Shown one piece after another: positions 7,993 through 17,253 of a stretch of 24,814 nucleotides of DNA. A model generated the notes under the pieces. The model saw only the letters and a list, made by a program, of their open reading frames with translations, was not told the origin of the DNA and searched no databases. The DNA lies in NCBI RefSeq assembly GCF_051486985.1, contig NZ_JAHVDV010000047.1:1-24814 (forward strand), in the 5' to 3' direction. The position numbers were made by a program, and so were the translations under genes. Source of the DNA: CBFFRJ01 sp051486985 (GTDB taxonomy: Bacteria; Pseudomonadota; Gammaproteobacteria; Enterobacterales; Enterobacteriaceae). Position 1 is the first letter of the stretch. Every line of letters begins with the position of its first letter.

Positions 7993-9999
7993 TCATGCAT
8001 TTTCAGTCTTATCTGAGCGGGTCAGATACCGCGATTCGAAAGCTTCCGGCGTTACCGCTTTATCGAACAAAAAGCCTTGCGCCATTTCAACGCCGGCATC
8101 GGTCAGCCAGTCGCGCTGGGCCTCGGTTTCCACCCCTTCGGCGATGATATGAAGATCCAGGCTACGCGCCATATGAATAATGGAGGCAACCATGCTGCTG
8201 TCGCCCGGCAATCCCTCGACGAAGATTTTGTCTATCTTAAGCAGGTCCACCGGCAGTGACTTCATATGCTGTAACTGACGTAATCCGGCATACCCCATAC
8301 CGAAATCATCGAGCGCAATCTGCACGCCGGCATTGCGCAACGGGCGCAGTATCGCCACGGCAGCGTGGGGATCGTCAATTCGACGGCTCTCCGTCACTTC
8401 CAGGATCAGCATATTGGGTTTAATGCGATAGCGGTTCAGCAGCTCCAGCATGTCCGGTACCATGTTGTGGTGCATCAACTGAAGCGCAGAAAGGTTTACC
8501 GACAGCGGCATCGTCATCCCTTTTTCCTGCCAGGCAGCCAGCAGGCGGCAGGACTCCTCCAGCACCCAGTAGCCCACCGTCACCATCAGGCCGCAGGACT
8601 CGATGCGCTCAATCAATCCCTCCGGCAAATCCCAGCTTCCGTCCGGCTGCTCCATGCGCAACAACGCCTCGGCGCTGACGACCTGCCGGGTCGCGAGATC
8701 CACCTGAGGCTGAAGCCAGATAGCGAATTTTTGCTGGTCGAGGGCGTTGAGAATGTCACTCTCTTCGGTCAACCGCTTTTGCGCTTCTTCCATTTGCTCC
8801 GGGTCGAAGAACTGAATCTGATTTTTCCCTTTTCGCCGTGCGGTAAAGGCGGCGGAGGCGGCCCGGCGATAGAGCTGTTCAGCATTCATTCCGCCGTAGA
8901 ACATCGCTACCCCGATACTGGCGCTGGGGCGCAGCTGAATGCCATGCATCGGCAGCCGCTCGTTAATCACAGTGAGCACTTGCTGACCGAGCGTGATCGC
9001 ATGCCAGGGCTCTTTCACGCCATGCGCCACAATCGCAAAGTCGTAGCCACTGACCTGCGTTAACACCATCCGCGGTGCCAGCACGGACTTGATTTTTTCC
9101 ACCAGCGTCATCAGCAGGATCTCCCGCTGCGCCTCTTTCAGTACCCCCGCCGTCTCCTGCAACGTTTCACAAGCGACAAACATCAGCGCCGTGGTTTTTT
9201 GCCGGGTCACCACCTGTTCCAGCAGCGCCATCAGAAAGGCTTTATTGGGCAGATCTGAGACCGGGAACTGCATCGACTGAACGTTGAGTTCATCGTGCTG
9301 GCGCAACAGATTTTGTTGATTTCGGTTATAGCTACGTACCAGGCTGCCAATTTCATCATCATGGTGGTGGCGCGGCAGCGGAAGCTGGTGTCCAAACTGC
9401 TCCTGGAGCGGGAGTTCATGCAGTTCGCGGGCAATTTTGCGTAGCGGGTGAACAATAAGACGGTTAATACACCAGGTAATGGATACCGTCATAATTAACG
9501 TCAGCAATAAGTAAGCGGTCACCAGCGTAGAAAGCGTACTCATCACAAATTTATAAACCCGGTATGAATCCGCCTCCAGCACCAGGTACGCCAGCGGCTG
9601 GGGATTCGCCGGACGTTGCAGGGAGTAGATGGGCAGCGAGATCTGAATCGGCAGTTCGAACACACGGGCCAGCATCATCGGCACCGGTCGCTCCGGGATA
9701 AACCGCACCCGCAAAGCCTGGAACTGGTTGGGTAAAACGACGTCTGCGCGACTGACTACGCCCGCAGGCTTAATTTGTTTGATGATGGACTCGGCTTCCG
9801 GGATATCCGCTTTCAGTATGGCCTCGGAAAGGGGTTCACGAACAGACCGGGCAATACTTTCCAGTTGCGTAGCCGTGTTGTAGCGATTTTGCTGCACAAA
9901 ATGAAACAGCAAAGTGACGCAAAAAATAAAAATAAACACCACCGCCACGGCAAAGACCGCAGCCATCTGTTTAATGGTTAAAGAACGGCTGACACGCAA
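7993..9999 (-). CDS. pdeK: PdeK (YhjK), membrane HAMP-GGDEF-EAL c-di-GMP phosphodiesterase
   Basis: This 668-aa protein compares with about 650 aa in E. coli. I chose the TTG at 9999, which gives LRVSRSLTIKQ as in E. coli MRVSRSLTIKQ and has GGAGAG 5 nt upstream. An in-frame ATG at 10119 would add 40 residues with no family counterpart and lies upstream of the likely -10 at 10061-10056. Order: TM1 (about 12-32), a periplasmic sensor region, TM2 (about 152-176), HAMP, a degenerate GGDEF domain (SGYDF at 317-321, so no cyclase activity expected), and an EAL domain. The EAL domain is intact: EAL 444-446, DDFG with D564/D565, and E621 in EGVET. It probably hydrolyses c-di-GMP near the cellulose synthase encoded just upstream. 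Its periplasmic ligand is unknown. Confidence 0.93.
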   Translation of the reverse strand: MRVSRSLTIKQMAAVFAVAVVFIFIFCVTLLFHFVQQNRYNTATQLESIARSVREPLSEAILKADIPEAESIIKQIKPAGVVSRADVVLPNQFQALRVRFIPERPVPMMLARVFELPIQISLPIYSLQRPANPQPLAYLVLEADSYRVYKFVMSTLSTLVTAYLLLTLIMTVSITWCINRLIVHPLRKIARELHELPLQEQFGHQLPLPRHHHDDEIGSLVRSYNRNQQNLLRQHDELNVQSMQFPVSDLPNKAFLMALLEQVVTRQKTTALMFVACETLQETAGVLKEAQREILLMTLVEKIKSVLAPRMVLTQVSGYDFAIVAHGVKEPWHAITLGQQVLTVINERLPMHGIQLRPSASIGVAMFYGGMNAEQLYRRAASAAFTARRKGKNQIQFFDPEQMEEAQKRLTEESDILNALDQQKFAIWLQPQVDLATRQVVSAEALLRMEQPDGSWDLPEGLIERIESCGLMVTVGYWVLEESCRLLAAWQEKGMTMPLSVNLSALQLMHHNMVPDMLELLNRYRIKPNMLILEVTESRRIDDPHAAVAILRPLRNAGVQIALDDFGMGYAGLRQLQHMKSLPVDLLKIDKIFVEGLPGDSSMVASIIHMARSLDLHIIAEGVETEAQRDWLTDAGVEMAQGFLFDKAVTPEAFESRYLTRSDKTENA

Positions 10000-10055
10000 G
10001 TTAACTCTCCAGAGATACAAAAAAGCAGGCCGTCGAATCAGAACGCTGCCGCCAG

Positions 10056-10061
10056 AGTATA
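10056..10061 (-). promoter_or_regulatory. Probable -10 box for pdeK
   Basis: The minus strand reads TATACT, a close match to TATAAT, 56 nt before the TTG start. No good -35 is seen at 16-18 bp, so it may need an activator. Its position downstream of the alternative ATG at 10119 supports the shorter pdeK reading frame. Confidence 0.4.
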
Positions 10062-10161
10062 CTCTATCGGGCCCTTGTTGAGCTAAACCGGTGAAGAGTT
10101 TATATGCGCAAATAAGCACGCGACGGGCGCGAATTAACCCAATGAATGCTATGCCTTAATC

Positions 10162-10198
10162 GGGTGCGCCGGGGGAGAGATCCCCCTCCCCGCGCCCC
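10162..10198 (-). terminator. GC-rich hairpin 3' of bcsC, possible operon end
   Basis: GGGGGA (10171-10176) pairs with TCCCCC (10181-10186) around a GAGA loop. An outer GCGC plus G-run arm (10162-10169) pairs with 10192-10198. It begins 16 bp after the bcsC stop codon. No T-run follows on the minus strand, so termination is uncertain. Confidence 0.45.
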
Positions 10199-10214
10199 CA
10201 GGAATACTCTTCAT

Positions 10215-13200
10215 TTACCAGTCAGCATACGGCGTCAGCGTCTGCGGCGGCATATCCATATCGCCCTGCCATCCCGCGGCGGAATAGCGCACGAACAGCA
10301 TGCCCTGACTCGGAGTGTAATCTTTTGCCTGCTGTATATTGACCCCCAGCCCTACTGACCAGTTAGAGGTCACTCTGCGCTCGATCATCGCCTGGGCGGT
10401 ATACCCCACACCCGATGAGGCGCCCCCGCTTTCAATGTCCTCGCGGGCATCCGCACGATATGCCGCAGGAATAAGCCTCATCAACGGATAGCTGGGCTGC
10501 GATGCACTGCGCGAATGCGACCAGGAGACGGAGCCGCCAAGCTCCCAGGACCACTCCCCGGTGCGCTCACGCCAGGTGACAGGCACGGCAAACGAGAGGT
10601 ATTCCTGTGGGCTGTAATAGCCGCCCTGGCCCAACGTGTAATGGCTGAGATCTTTATCGTAATGCCAGATCATGTTGCTCAGACCCACGGTGACCCGGCG
10701 ATTATTCTCGTTAACCAGCTTGTAGTAATACCCCGCCATCCAGCGCACACGCCAGTTATCCGCCACGTTTTTACCGGTTAACTGGTCAGCACCGAGCGAG
10801 GCCCACACGCCGTGAGCGTCGCCGCGATCGTAACTCATGCTTGCCGTTGCGCCGTTGGCCCGCACCCCGCCCCAGGTGGTGCCGGGGTGATCGCCATTAC
10901 CATTATCCTGCTGTCCACCAAAAGCCAGCATTGAGCTGGAAAGGGGGCGGCGGTGCGCATTCAGCGTGTAGCCAATCACGCCAATATCGTCGCTATAGCT
11001 CAGCCCGCCGACCACATCTACCACGTTAAATCCGATAGGGGTGGTGCCGATGTCCATATCCCAGGTGTCATTGCGCCAGCCGACGGCTACGCTCACGCCG
11101 CTGTCTTTTTGCGTTCGATGACCGGAATCGCAATCGAACAGATTACAGGTGCCCCAGTTTGGCGACCAGCTACCATCGTCATCCCTGGAGAAGGTTCCGG
11201 CGTTCATATTGACCCAGTCACCGCGCAGGAACATTCGACCATCCGCCAGCGGCGCATCCGCCTGCAACATGGTGGTTTGCGCCTTCAAATCCGAATAGCC
11301 CCCGGTGCCACTGGAACCCCAGTTATTATGTTGCAGCGTGACGTTAACATCCTGCTGGCGATAGAGGTCAGCCGCATCACTGCGGACACCGCGTTTCAGC
11401 CAGTCGTCTTTCTCATCGTTACGCGTCAGCAGCGTGAAGGCATCGTTACTGGCGGGGCGTACCGGGGTGATACCCGCGGCGATCATCGCCTCTTTATACG
11501 TCTCCAGCGCCTGTTCTGGCTGGCCCATGCTCGTCTGAAAACGTGCGGCATCCCGCAGCACCAGCGCGCTCTCCATTGACGGAGGCTGGGCTTTGGCCTG
11601 CGGCACAATGTGATTAAAGGTCTGTTCTGCCTCCCGCGTATCACCGAGTTGCGCCTGCACCAGCGCAACGCGCCGGGCGGCATTAAGGGATGGCATTGCC
11701 GTTGGTGCTGGCAGTTTTGCCAGCATCTGACGCGCCGCCATACGATTGCCCCGGGCGGCATAGATTTCAGCCAGTCCCTGCAGAGCGTCTGCATTGGCAG
11801 GGTCACGCGCCAGCACCGACTGATAACGGGAGGTCGCTTCGTTATGGTCGCCCCGCTCCTGCGCCCAGTCTGCCAGCGTCAGTTCAATGCGGGTCGAGGT
11901 GGGTTGCTGTTTCAGGAAGGCTTCCGCCTCCGCTTCCTTGCCGCTGTCACGGAGCGCGTTGGCCCGCTCCAGCAGTTGGTTAGCTTCCAGCCTGTTCGCC
12001 AGTTCCTGAATGTTACTGTTCCATTTCGCTTTCGGCAGGGTGTTGAGGTGCGCCAGGGCTGCACTTTGCTGATCGTTACCAGAGAGGTACAGCCCGTACG
12101 CATAGACCTGTTCAGCGTCGCCTGGCTTATCCTGTGCGAGTGTACGCATTTGGGCGTCGGCGGCTATTTGCTGCCCCGACGCGCGCAGGTCGCTTGCCAG
12201 CCGGTAGGTCACCCAGACGTTGCCGGGATCAAGTTCAAGCCGGCGACGTTGTCGCTCCGCCGCCCCGGCAAAGTTCCCCTGATTCTCCAGACGTTCCGCC
12301 TCCTGCGCCAGCCCCTCGTTGGCCATGCTGCGCTCGATATCATCGATGCTGCGACGCTGGCTGGCCGAGAGCGTCTCAATAAAGGCCGTCGCTTTCTCAG
12401 GTGACTGCGCACGATAAATATTGGTCAGCCCGCGCACTGCGTTGGTGTTGCCCTTATCCATCCGCAGCGCCTGTCGATAGTAGCGCTCGGCAGACGCCGT
12501 ATCGTTACGCGCCAGTGCCGCGTCTCCCAGACCCAGCACCGCATAGCTATCTGTCTCATCAATACTTCTCGCCTGCTGATAGTACTGCTGCGCCCGACCG
12601 GGATTTTTCGCCGCCAGTTGCGCATCCCCCTGCTGAATAAGCAGCCAGTAGCGATTGACCTTCAACAGGCTGTCCCACTTCCCGCGGTTATCGCTATCGG
12701 GATCAAGGGCGATGGCTTGCTCCAGTTGCGCAACGGCACGAGCGCGATCGCCGCGCTGAGAATAGGCCTGACCCAACGCACCAATGGCTTCGCTGTCCTG
12801 ATGATTTTTATTGACCGCCTGCTGCAATGCCGCAACGGCATTTCCACCCTGGCCCGCCTCCACCGCTGCCAGCCCGCGCGCCCGCGCACGAAACGTCGGG
12901 TCTGCCAGCTGCTTCTGTTGCGCATCGAGCTGCTGACGCGCGGTCACCACGGTGTCGCCTTCACTAAAAACGCTCAGAAAACGCTGTAATGCCGCCACGC
13001 TTTGGTCACTGACGGTCATTCCCTGAATGTTTTGATACCAGATAGAGGCGGCGTTCTCGCGCCCGGTATTATTTTTTGCCATCTGCTCAAGTACGGCATA
13101 CCCCTCTTCGGTCCGCCCGTCCGCGAGCAACAGGCGCGCAAGGGTGCTTTGCAGGTCGGCATTTCCCGGATTACGGCTATTAATGGCTTTAAGCTGATTT

Positions 13201-13700
13201 ACTGCTTCGGCATGACGTGCCGGAATTTTTGCCACCAGGCTCCAGTACTCCGGGGCCAGGTTTCCCTCCGGCGGAGCGCCGTTAAACAGACCTTCATAAG
13301 CCGCAATCGCCTCCTGAGTATGCCCGGTCGCTGCCTGCAAGCGCGCCTGCTGTAATGCCTGCCGCCCTTGCGCAGTGGAGAGGGCCATTTCCGTTTTTGC
13401 GGCCTTATAGGCAGCAGAGTCTGGCGCCAGCGTGACCAGACGGTCGAGCTGTTTCTGCGCCCCTGCAGTATCGCCCTGACGCAGCAGATAGCGAAGGCGC
13501 GCGGCGATAACATCCGGATCGTCGGGTGCCATCAGCTCCAGGCGATAGAGTGACTGACGCACCAGATCTTCACGCTTGTTGGTCTCGCCAAGACGCACCT
13601 GTTCCAGCAGCTGCTGTTGCGCGGACGGGGCCGCTTGCGCGACGGGCATCAGAGCGATGCCCAGCGCTAAACTGAGAAGACTTAATGAGAACTTGCGCAT
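10215..13700 (-). CDS. bcsC: BcsC, outer-membrane cellulose export protein
   Basis: This 1161-aa protein is close to the 1157 aa of E. coli BcsC. It has a signal peptide at residues 1-23 (cleavage after AQA), then a long periplasmic superhelix of TPR repeats rich in Ala, Gln, Arg and Leu to about residue 770. The C-terminal beta-barrel (about 780-1161) has alternating aromatic strands and a terminal Trp, as expected of outer-membrane proteins. The TPR part guides the glucan, and the barrel lets it out of the cell. The start overlaps the end of bcsZ by 19 bp, so translation is probably coupled. It is the last gene of the bcsRQABZC operon. No frameshift or internal stop was seen. Confidence 0.97.
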   Translation of the reverse strand: MRKFSLSLLSLALGIALMPVAQAAPSAQQQLLEQVRLGETNKREDLVRQSLYRLELMAPDDPDVIAARLRYLLRQGDTAGAQKQLDRLVTLAPDSAAYKAAKTEMALSTAQGRQALQQARLQAATGHTQEAIAAYEGLFNGAPPEGNLAPEYWSLVAKIPARHAEAVNQLKAINSRNPGNADLQSTLARLLLADGRTEEGYAVLEQMAKNNTGRENAASIWYQNIQGMTVSDQSVAALQRFLSVFSEGDTVVTARQQLDAQQKQLADPTFRARARGLAAVEAGQGGNAVAALQQAVNKNHQDSEAIGALGQAYSQRGDRARAVAQLEQAIALDPDSDNRGKWDSLLKVNRYWLLIQQGDAQLAAKNPGRAQQYYQQARSIDETDSYAVLGLGDAALARNDTASAERYYRQALRMDKGNTNAVRGLTNIYRAQSPEKATAFIETLSASQRRSIDDIERSMANEGLAQEAERLENQGNFAGAAERQRRRLELDPGNVWVTYRLASDLRASGQQIAADAQMRTLAQDKPGDAEQVYAYGLYLSGNDQQSAALAHLNTLPKAKWNSNIQELANRLEANQLLERANALRDSGKEAEAEAFLKQQPTSTRIELTLADWAQERGDHNEATSRYQSVLARDPANADALQGLAEIYAARGNRMAARQMLAKLPAPTAMPSLNAARRVALVQAQLGDTREAEQTFNHIVPQAKAQPPSMESALVLRDAARFQTSMGQPEQALETYKEAMIAAGITPVRPASNDAFTLLTRNDEKDDWLKRGVRSDAADLYRQQDVNVTLQHNNWGSSGTGGYSDLKAQTTMLQADAPLADGRMFLRGDWVNMNAGTFSRDDDGSWSPNWGTCNLFDCDSGHRTQKDSGVSVAVGWRNDTWDMDIGTTPIGFNVVDVVGGLSYSDDIGVIGYTLNAHRRPLSSSMLAFGGQQDNGNGDHPGTTWGGVRANGATASMSYDRGDAHGVWASLGADQLTGKNVADNWRVRWMAGYYYKLVNENNRRVTVGLSNMIWHYDKDLSHYTLGQGGYYSPQEYLSFAVPVTWRERTGEWSWELGGSVSWSHSRSASQPSYPLMRLIPAAYRADAREDIESGGASSGVGYTAQAMIERRVTSNWSVGLGVNIQQAKDYTPSQGMLFVRYSAAGWQGDMDMPPQTLTPYADW

Positions 13701-14788
13701 TCCTGGCCCCAGTCAGGTTGTAACTCACCACGAGGGGTGAAACGGAAACGGTGCTCGTCCCAGCCCTGACCAAAAAGGGTCAGGACGTAGCTGAAGTAAG
13801 CATCATTGCCCGGAAAATGATCTGCCACGCGCTGGCGTTGTGTTGCCTGAGCGTCACGATTCTGAATAAAAGGGAGTAACACGGCGGAAAAGCCGACCGG
13901 CCCCTCTCCTTTGGCTTTCCCTGTGGCTACGTCCACTTCTTCCGGCGGCAGGCCCTGCTCCGCGGTAAGGGTCGCCATCGGTTTGAAGCGTGCCAGCAGA
14001 CGCGCTTTTTGCAGATCCCGGTCATGCATCATGCCCACCCATCCGTAAACACGAATAGCATCGTAGTTACTGATAAGCGTTTTCTCTGGCTGCAGCTGCC
14101 AGCCCTTGTTTTTTTGATAGCGAACCCAGTCAGGGGCGAATCCTTTGGGTGCCGTCTCCAGCAGCAGGCGCAGGTTCGTTTCGCGAAGCGTGGTCCAGGG
14201 GGCGCCGTAGCGGGTAAAGTATTGCGCCAGCTGAGGCGGGAAATAGCTCGGATTAAAACGCCAGATATCCTTATCCACAAAACCTACTTTACCGGGAAGC
14301 AGCATAGCGCCAAGGCCGGGGACGTTGACCACCTCTTCTTTCGCTATTCGTGACAGCAGCGCCTTACCCAGACGGGTGTACTCCGGCTCGTTCCATAACC
14401 TGCCCGCTTCCAGCAGCGACCAGGTTATCCAGACATCACCATCCGCTGCGGAATTGCTGTCGAGCACCTCCCAGTCATTATCGTTTTTCTTTCCCCATAG
14501 CCAGGCCGGAAGGTGGGCGCTCAAATCCCCCTGCGCAAGGTTGTCCTGCGTCCACTGCAGGAGGGACGCAAACGCCGGGCGATCGTTCGCCGCAAGCGCA
14601 AAAAACAGCGCATAGCTTTGCCCTTCTGAGGTGGTGATCTTACGCGCATCGCTGGGGTCAACCACTCTCCCACCTTCGCTGATGTAGTGCTTTTTGAAGG
14701 TATCCCAGGCCGGCCAGCTACAGGCGGCGCGTGCCTGCACCGCCAGCAGCATCAGCACCACTACCATAGCCCAGCGAAACACTCTCAT
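13682..14788 (-). CDS. bcsZ: BcsZ, periplasmic endo-beta-1,4-glucanase (GH8)
   Basis: This 368-aa protein has exactly the E. coli BcsZ length. The signal peptide ends at about residue 21 (before AACSWPAW). It is a glycoside hydrolase family 8 (alpha/alpha)6 barrel. The general acid is E55 in TTSEGQSY, and the second catalytic acid is D243 in YDAIRVY, both at the E. coli positions. It cuts beta-1,4-glucan in the periplasm. In other species it is needed for normal cellulose output, probably by clearing misplaced or tangled chains. There are 6 nt between the bcsB stop and this ATG, and the 3' end overlaps bcsC by 19 bp. Intactness argues for a working operon. Confidence 0.97.
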   Translation of the reverse strand: MRVFRWAMVVVLMLLAVQARAACSWPAWDTFKKHYISEGGRVVDPSDARKITTSEGQSYALFFALAANDRPAFASLLQWTQDNLAQGDLSAHLPAWLWGKKNDNDWEVLDSNSAADGDVWITWSLLEAGRLWNEPEYTRLGKALLSRIAKEEVVNVPGLGAMLLPGKVGFVDKDIWRFNPSYFPPQLAQYFTRYGAPWTTLRETNLRLLLETAPKGFAPDWVRYQKNKGWQLQPEKTLISNYDAIRVYGWVGMMHDRDLQKARLLARFKPMATLTAEQGLPPEEVDVATGKAKGEGPVGFSAVLLPFIQNRDAQATQRQRVADHFPGNDAYFSYVLTLFGQGWDEHRFRFTPRGELQPDWGQECASSH

Positions 14789-14794
14789 TATGGC

Positions 14795-17227
14795 TTACTC
14801 ATGATCCGGGTCGAGGCGACGGCGGCTGATAATACGCAGCAGACGCCACAACACCCAGGCCAGCAGCACTACACTTACAGCCGCCAGCACCGCCAGCAAC
14901 ACCGGATGGCTCGACAACGCATACCAGATGCGCTCGAACCACGGCAGGTGGCCGACATAGTAAATATCCCCTACGCGCAGACCGCTCACCCCCGACTCAC
15001 GAATCACCGATACAGAACCATAAATCGCCGCGCGTTTACCGCTGTCGTTCATGGCGCTGTTGAGCAATTCGTAGCCGCGCGGGCTGTCTGCCAGCAGCGC
15101 AACCACGCTACGCTGTTCATTGAACGGCGACTGGAAACCCACAATCGCAGCCATCGGTCCGCTGGAGCTCACGGCGGTTTGCACATCTGGCTGACGGTCC
15201 GCCTCGTCCGGCAACGGGCCGGGGAATGGCGTCTGACGGGTTGGTGTTTTCACCCAGCTTTGGGCGGCGTTCACCAGCAGGTCGATATGTTTGTCATTTT
15301 TGAGTTTGTCCGGTATCGAGCCGATGATCAGGATGTCGGCATCTTTACCCTGAATCTGGGTATTGTCATCGGTCAGGGTCAGATTGATGGCCGGGAAACC
15401 GGTTTGAGCCCCGAGGGAACCCAGCGCGTCCAGCAGCGTCGTCAGTTGCGCCGGGTCTGGCTCAGGCGGTGTCACCACAATGGTTTGCGACAGGTCAGCC
15501 ATACGGGTGAAGGGGAAGCCCGCATTGGCAAATGCACGCAGATCGGGCATGGCCAGGAAGTGGTAGTACTTCGAGAAGTCGATGGTGGAATCATCACCAA
15601 TGACTACCCGGTTCTGTACCGGCTGGAAGGTGACGCAGTTGTCGACAGTTCCGCCCGGCATCGGGTTCATGTACTGAAAATCAAAACGCAGCTGGTTAAC
15701 CGCACCCAGTTTCAGCGCCGGAACAGCGACATCCGTTTTGCCATCAAGTAACCCTTGCAGCACCGGTAAACGCAGCAGCAGACGATTAGTGTCCTGATTG
15801 CTGGTCAGACTGAAGTATTGCAGGAACTGGTTATTGAGGCTGATATCCATGCGCGAATTGTCTTTCGTCGGCGGCGCGGTGTAGCGGTAGTTCAGCTTCA
15901 TATCGATGCCATTGCTGCGCAACAAATAGAGATCCGGCGGCAGGTTCAGCGCAACGCTGATAGAGCCAGGCTGCAGCCCGGAAGACTGCAACTGCTCTTC
16001 AAACGTTTTCAGTTCACCGAAGGTGACGGGGCGGTCCGTACGCACCCAGTTCGGCGCATCATAAGGTTTACGCGCCAGCAACGGTTTTATCTCATCAACC
16101 GTGACGCTACTGCCACGGAACAATACATTGCCCTGGGCGATGCCTTTTGCGGCCTGCAGCAGATCCTTGTCATCACGCCCGAAGACCACCAGCAGCTTCA
16201 CGTATGGATTGGTCGGATGGTTCATCATGGTAATGGTAGGGGCCTTCACCGCAGGTGCGTCGCGCAGGAAGGCTGGCCGCTTGTCGTTGGTGGCGAACAC
16301 AATGGCGTTGCTGTCCGGCAGCCCGTCAAACTGCACCGGGAAACGCTGTCCGCGCCAGCCGGTGCGGGAACCAAACCAGGAGGCAATGATGGAGGCCGCC
16401 TGCTGCTGGGCAATATCCGGGGTGCCCGCGAAGACCATCGGCAGGGTTAAGGGGCGATTATCGCGGGGGTCGAAAAAGGGGATCGGGAAATGGGACAGAT
16501 CGTTTTGCAACGCCAGCGTCTGGTAAGAGAGCTCAAGCGAGCTGCTGCGCCCGATGTCCATCCACAGGGTGCTACTGGCCGGGTTCTCGCAGACATCACG
16601 ATAATGGCCGACAAACTCCAGCCGCACGCGGTTAAAGTCGGTAATGTAGAGCGGGTCGATGGGCACCTGAGCGCGGGTTTTATTGCCCAGCTGTTCCCGC
16701 GTCACTGGCAATACGCCCATCAACTCTTCGTTGAGATAGACCTTCAGCTGCGACTGAACGGGCAGAAGTGACGGAGAGGGCGTGTACTCCAGCGTTAACA
16801 GCGCCTTAGATACTACCTCATCGCTGCGCGTACCAAACTCCACGCCATTACTCGGGTTGATACCGCGCAAGACCATGCTGCCTGGCGGCGGGGCAATTTC
16901 AGCAAAGGTCAGCTTCACGTTACGCGACGGGGCGGCGTCCGCAACGATGGGGGCATTCGCTTGCGTTACCCCCGGCATCACCTGGCCTATGGCCTGACGG
17001 CCCGCCGCCGGAGCCGGTGCGGTCTGGCCCTGGGTTGGGGTTGCAGGGCGCAGGGCTTCGGTTTGTCCGGGTGCAGCTGTCACCACCGGCTCGGTGGCAG
17101 GCGCAACGGCAGGTACGGTCGGGGCGGCCTGCGCCGCCGGGTTACCGGGCGCCGCATGGGTCATTATTGAGGGGAGCGTACTTATCCCCAAAGCCACTGC
17201 ACACATCCAGGAGAGTTTTGTTTTCAT
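14795..17227 (-). CDS. bcsB: BcsB, periplasmic membrane-anchored cellulose synthase subunit
   Basis: I chose the ATG at 17227 (810 aa), giving MKTKLSWMCAVALG, which matches the E. coli start and is directly a signal peptide (cleavage after THA, residue 25). An in-frame GTG at 17257 overlaps the bcsA stop as GTGA and would add 10 polar residues before the signal sequence; it is possible through coupling but less likely. After the signal comes an Ala/Pro/Gln-rich linker of about 50-60 residues, longer than in E. coli (779 aa total). Next come alternating carbohydrate-binding and flavodoxin-like domains, and a C-terminal membrane helix (about 776-797) with an Arg-rich cytosolic tail. BcsB binds the emerging glucan and is required for BcsA activity. 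Confidence 0.95.
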   Translation of the reverse strand: MKTKLSWMCAVALGISTLPSIMTHAAPGNPAAQAAPTVPAVAPATEPVVTAAPGQTEALRPATPTQGQTAPAPAAGRQAIGQVMPGVTQANAPIVADAAPSRNVKLTFAEIAPPPGSMVLRGINPSNGVEFGTRSDEVVSKALLTLEYTPSPSLLPVQSQLKVYLNEELMGVLPVTREQLGNKTRAQVPIDPLYITDFNRVRLEFVGHYRDVCENPASSTLWMDIGRSSSLELSYQTLALQNDLSHFPIPFFDPRDNRPLTLPMVFAGTPDIAQQQAASIIASWFGSRTGWRGQRFPVQFDGLPDSNAIVFATNDKRPAFLRDAPAVKAPTITMMNHPTNPYVKLLVVFGRDDKDLLQAAKGIAQGNVLFRGSSVTVDEIKPLLARKPYDAPNWVRTDRPVTFGELKTFEEQLQSSGLQPGSISVALNLPPDLYLLRSNGIDMKLNYRYTAPPTKDNSRMDISLNNQFLQYFSLTSNQDTNRLLLRLPVLQGLLDGKTDVAVPALKLGAVNQLRFDFQYMNPMPGGTVDNCVTFQPVQNRVVIGDDSTIDFSKYYHFLAMPDLRAFANAGFPFTRMADLSQTIVVTPPEPDPAQLTTLLDALGSLGAQTGFPAINLTLTDDNTQIQGKDADILIIGSIPDKLKNDKHIDLLVNAAQSWVKTPTRQTPFPGPLPDEADRQPDVQTAVSSSGPMAAIVGFQSPFNEQRSVVALLADSPRGYELLNSAMNDSGKRAAIYGSVSVIRESGVSGLRVGDIYYVGHLPWFERIWYALSSHPVLLAVLAAVSVVLLAWVLWRLLRIISRRRLDPDHE

Positions 17228-17253
17228 CGCGTTTTCATCATTGTTGAGCCCAA

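Noticed and set aside
14687..15751. 354-aa plus-strand frame opposite bcsB, and similar long frames opposite dctA (6852-7604) and bcsC (11610-12404)
   Set aside because: Antisense shadows of confidently identified GC-rich genes; composition rich in His, Gln and Arg, no recognisable domain, no ribosome site pattern.
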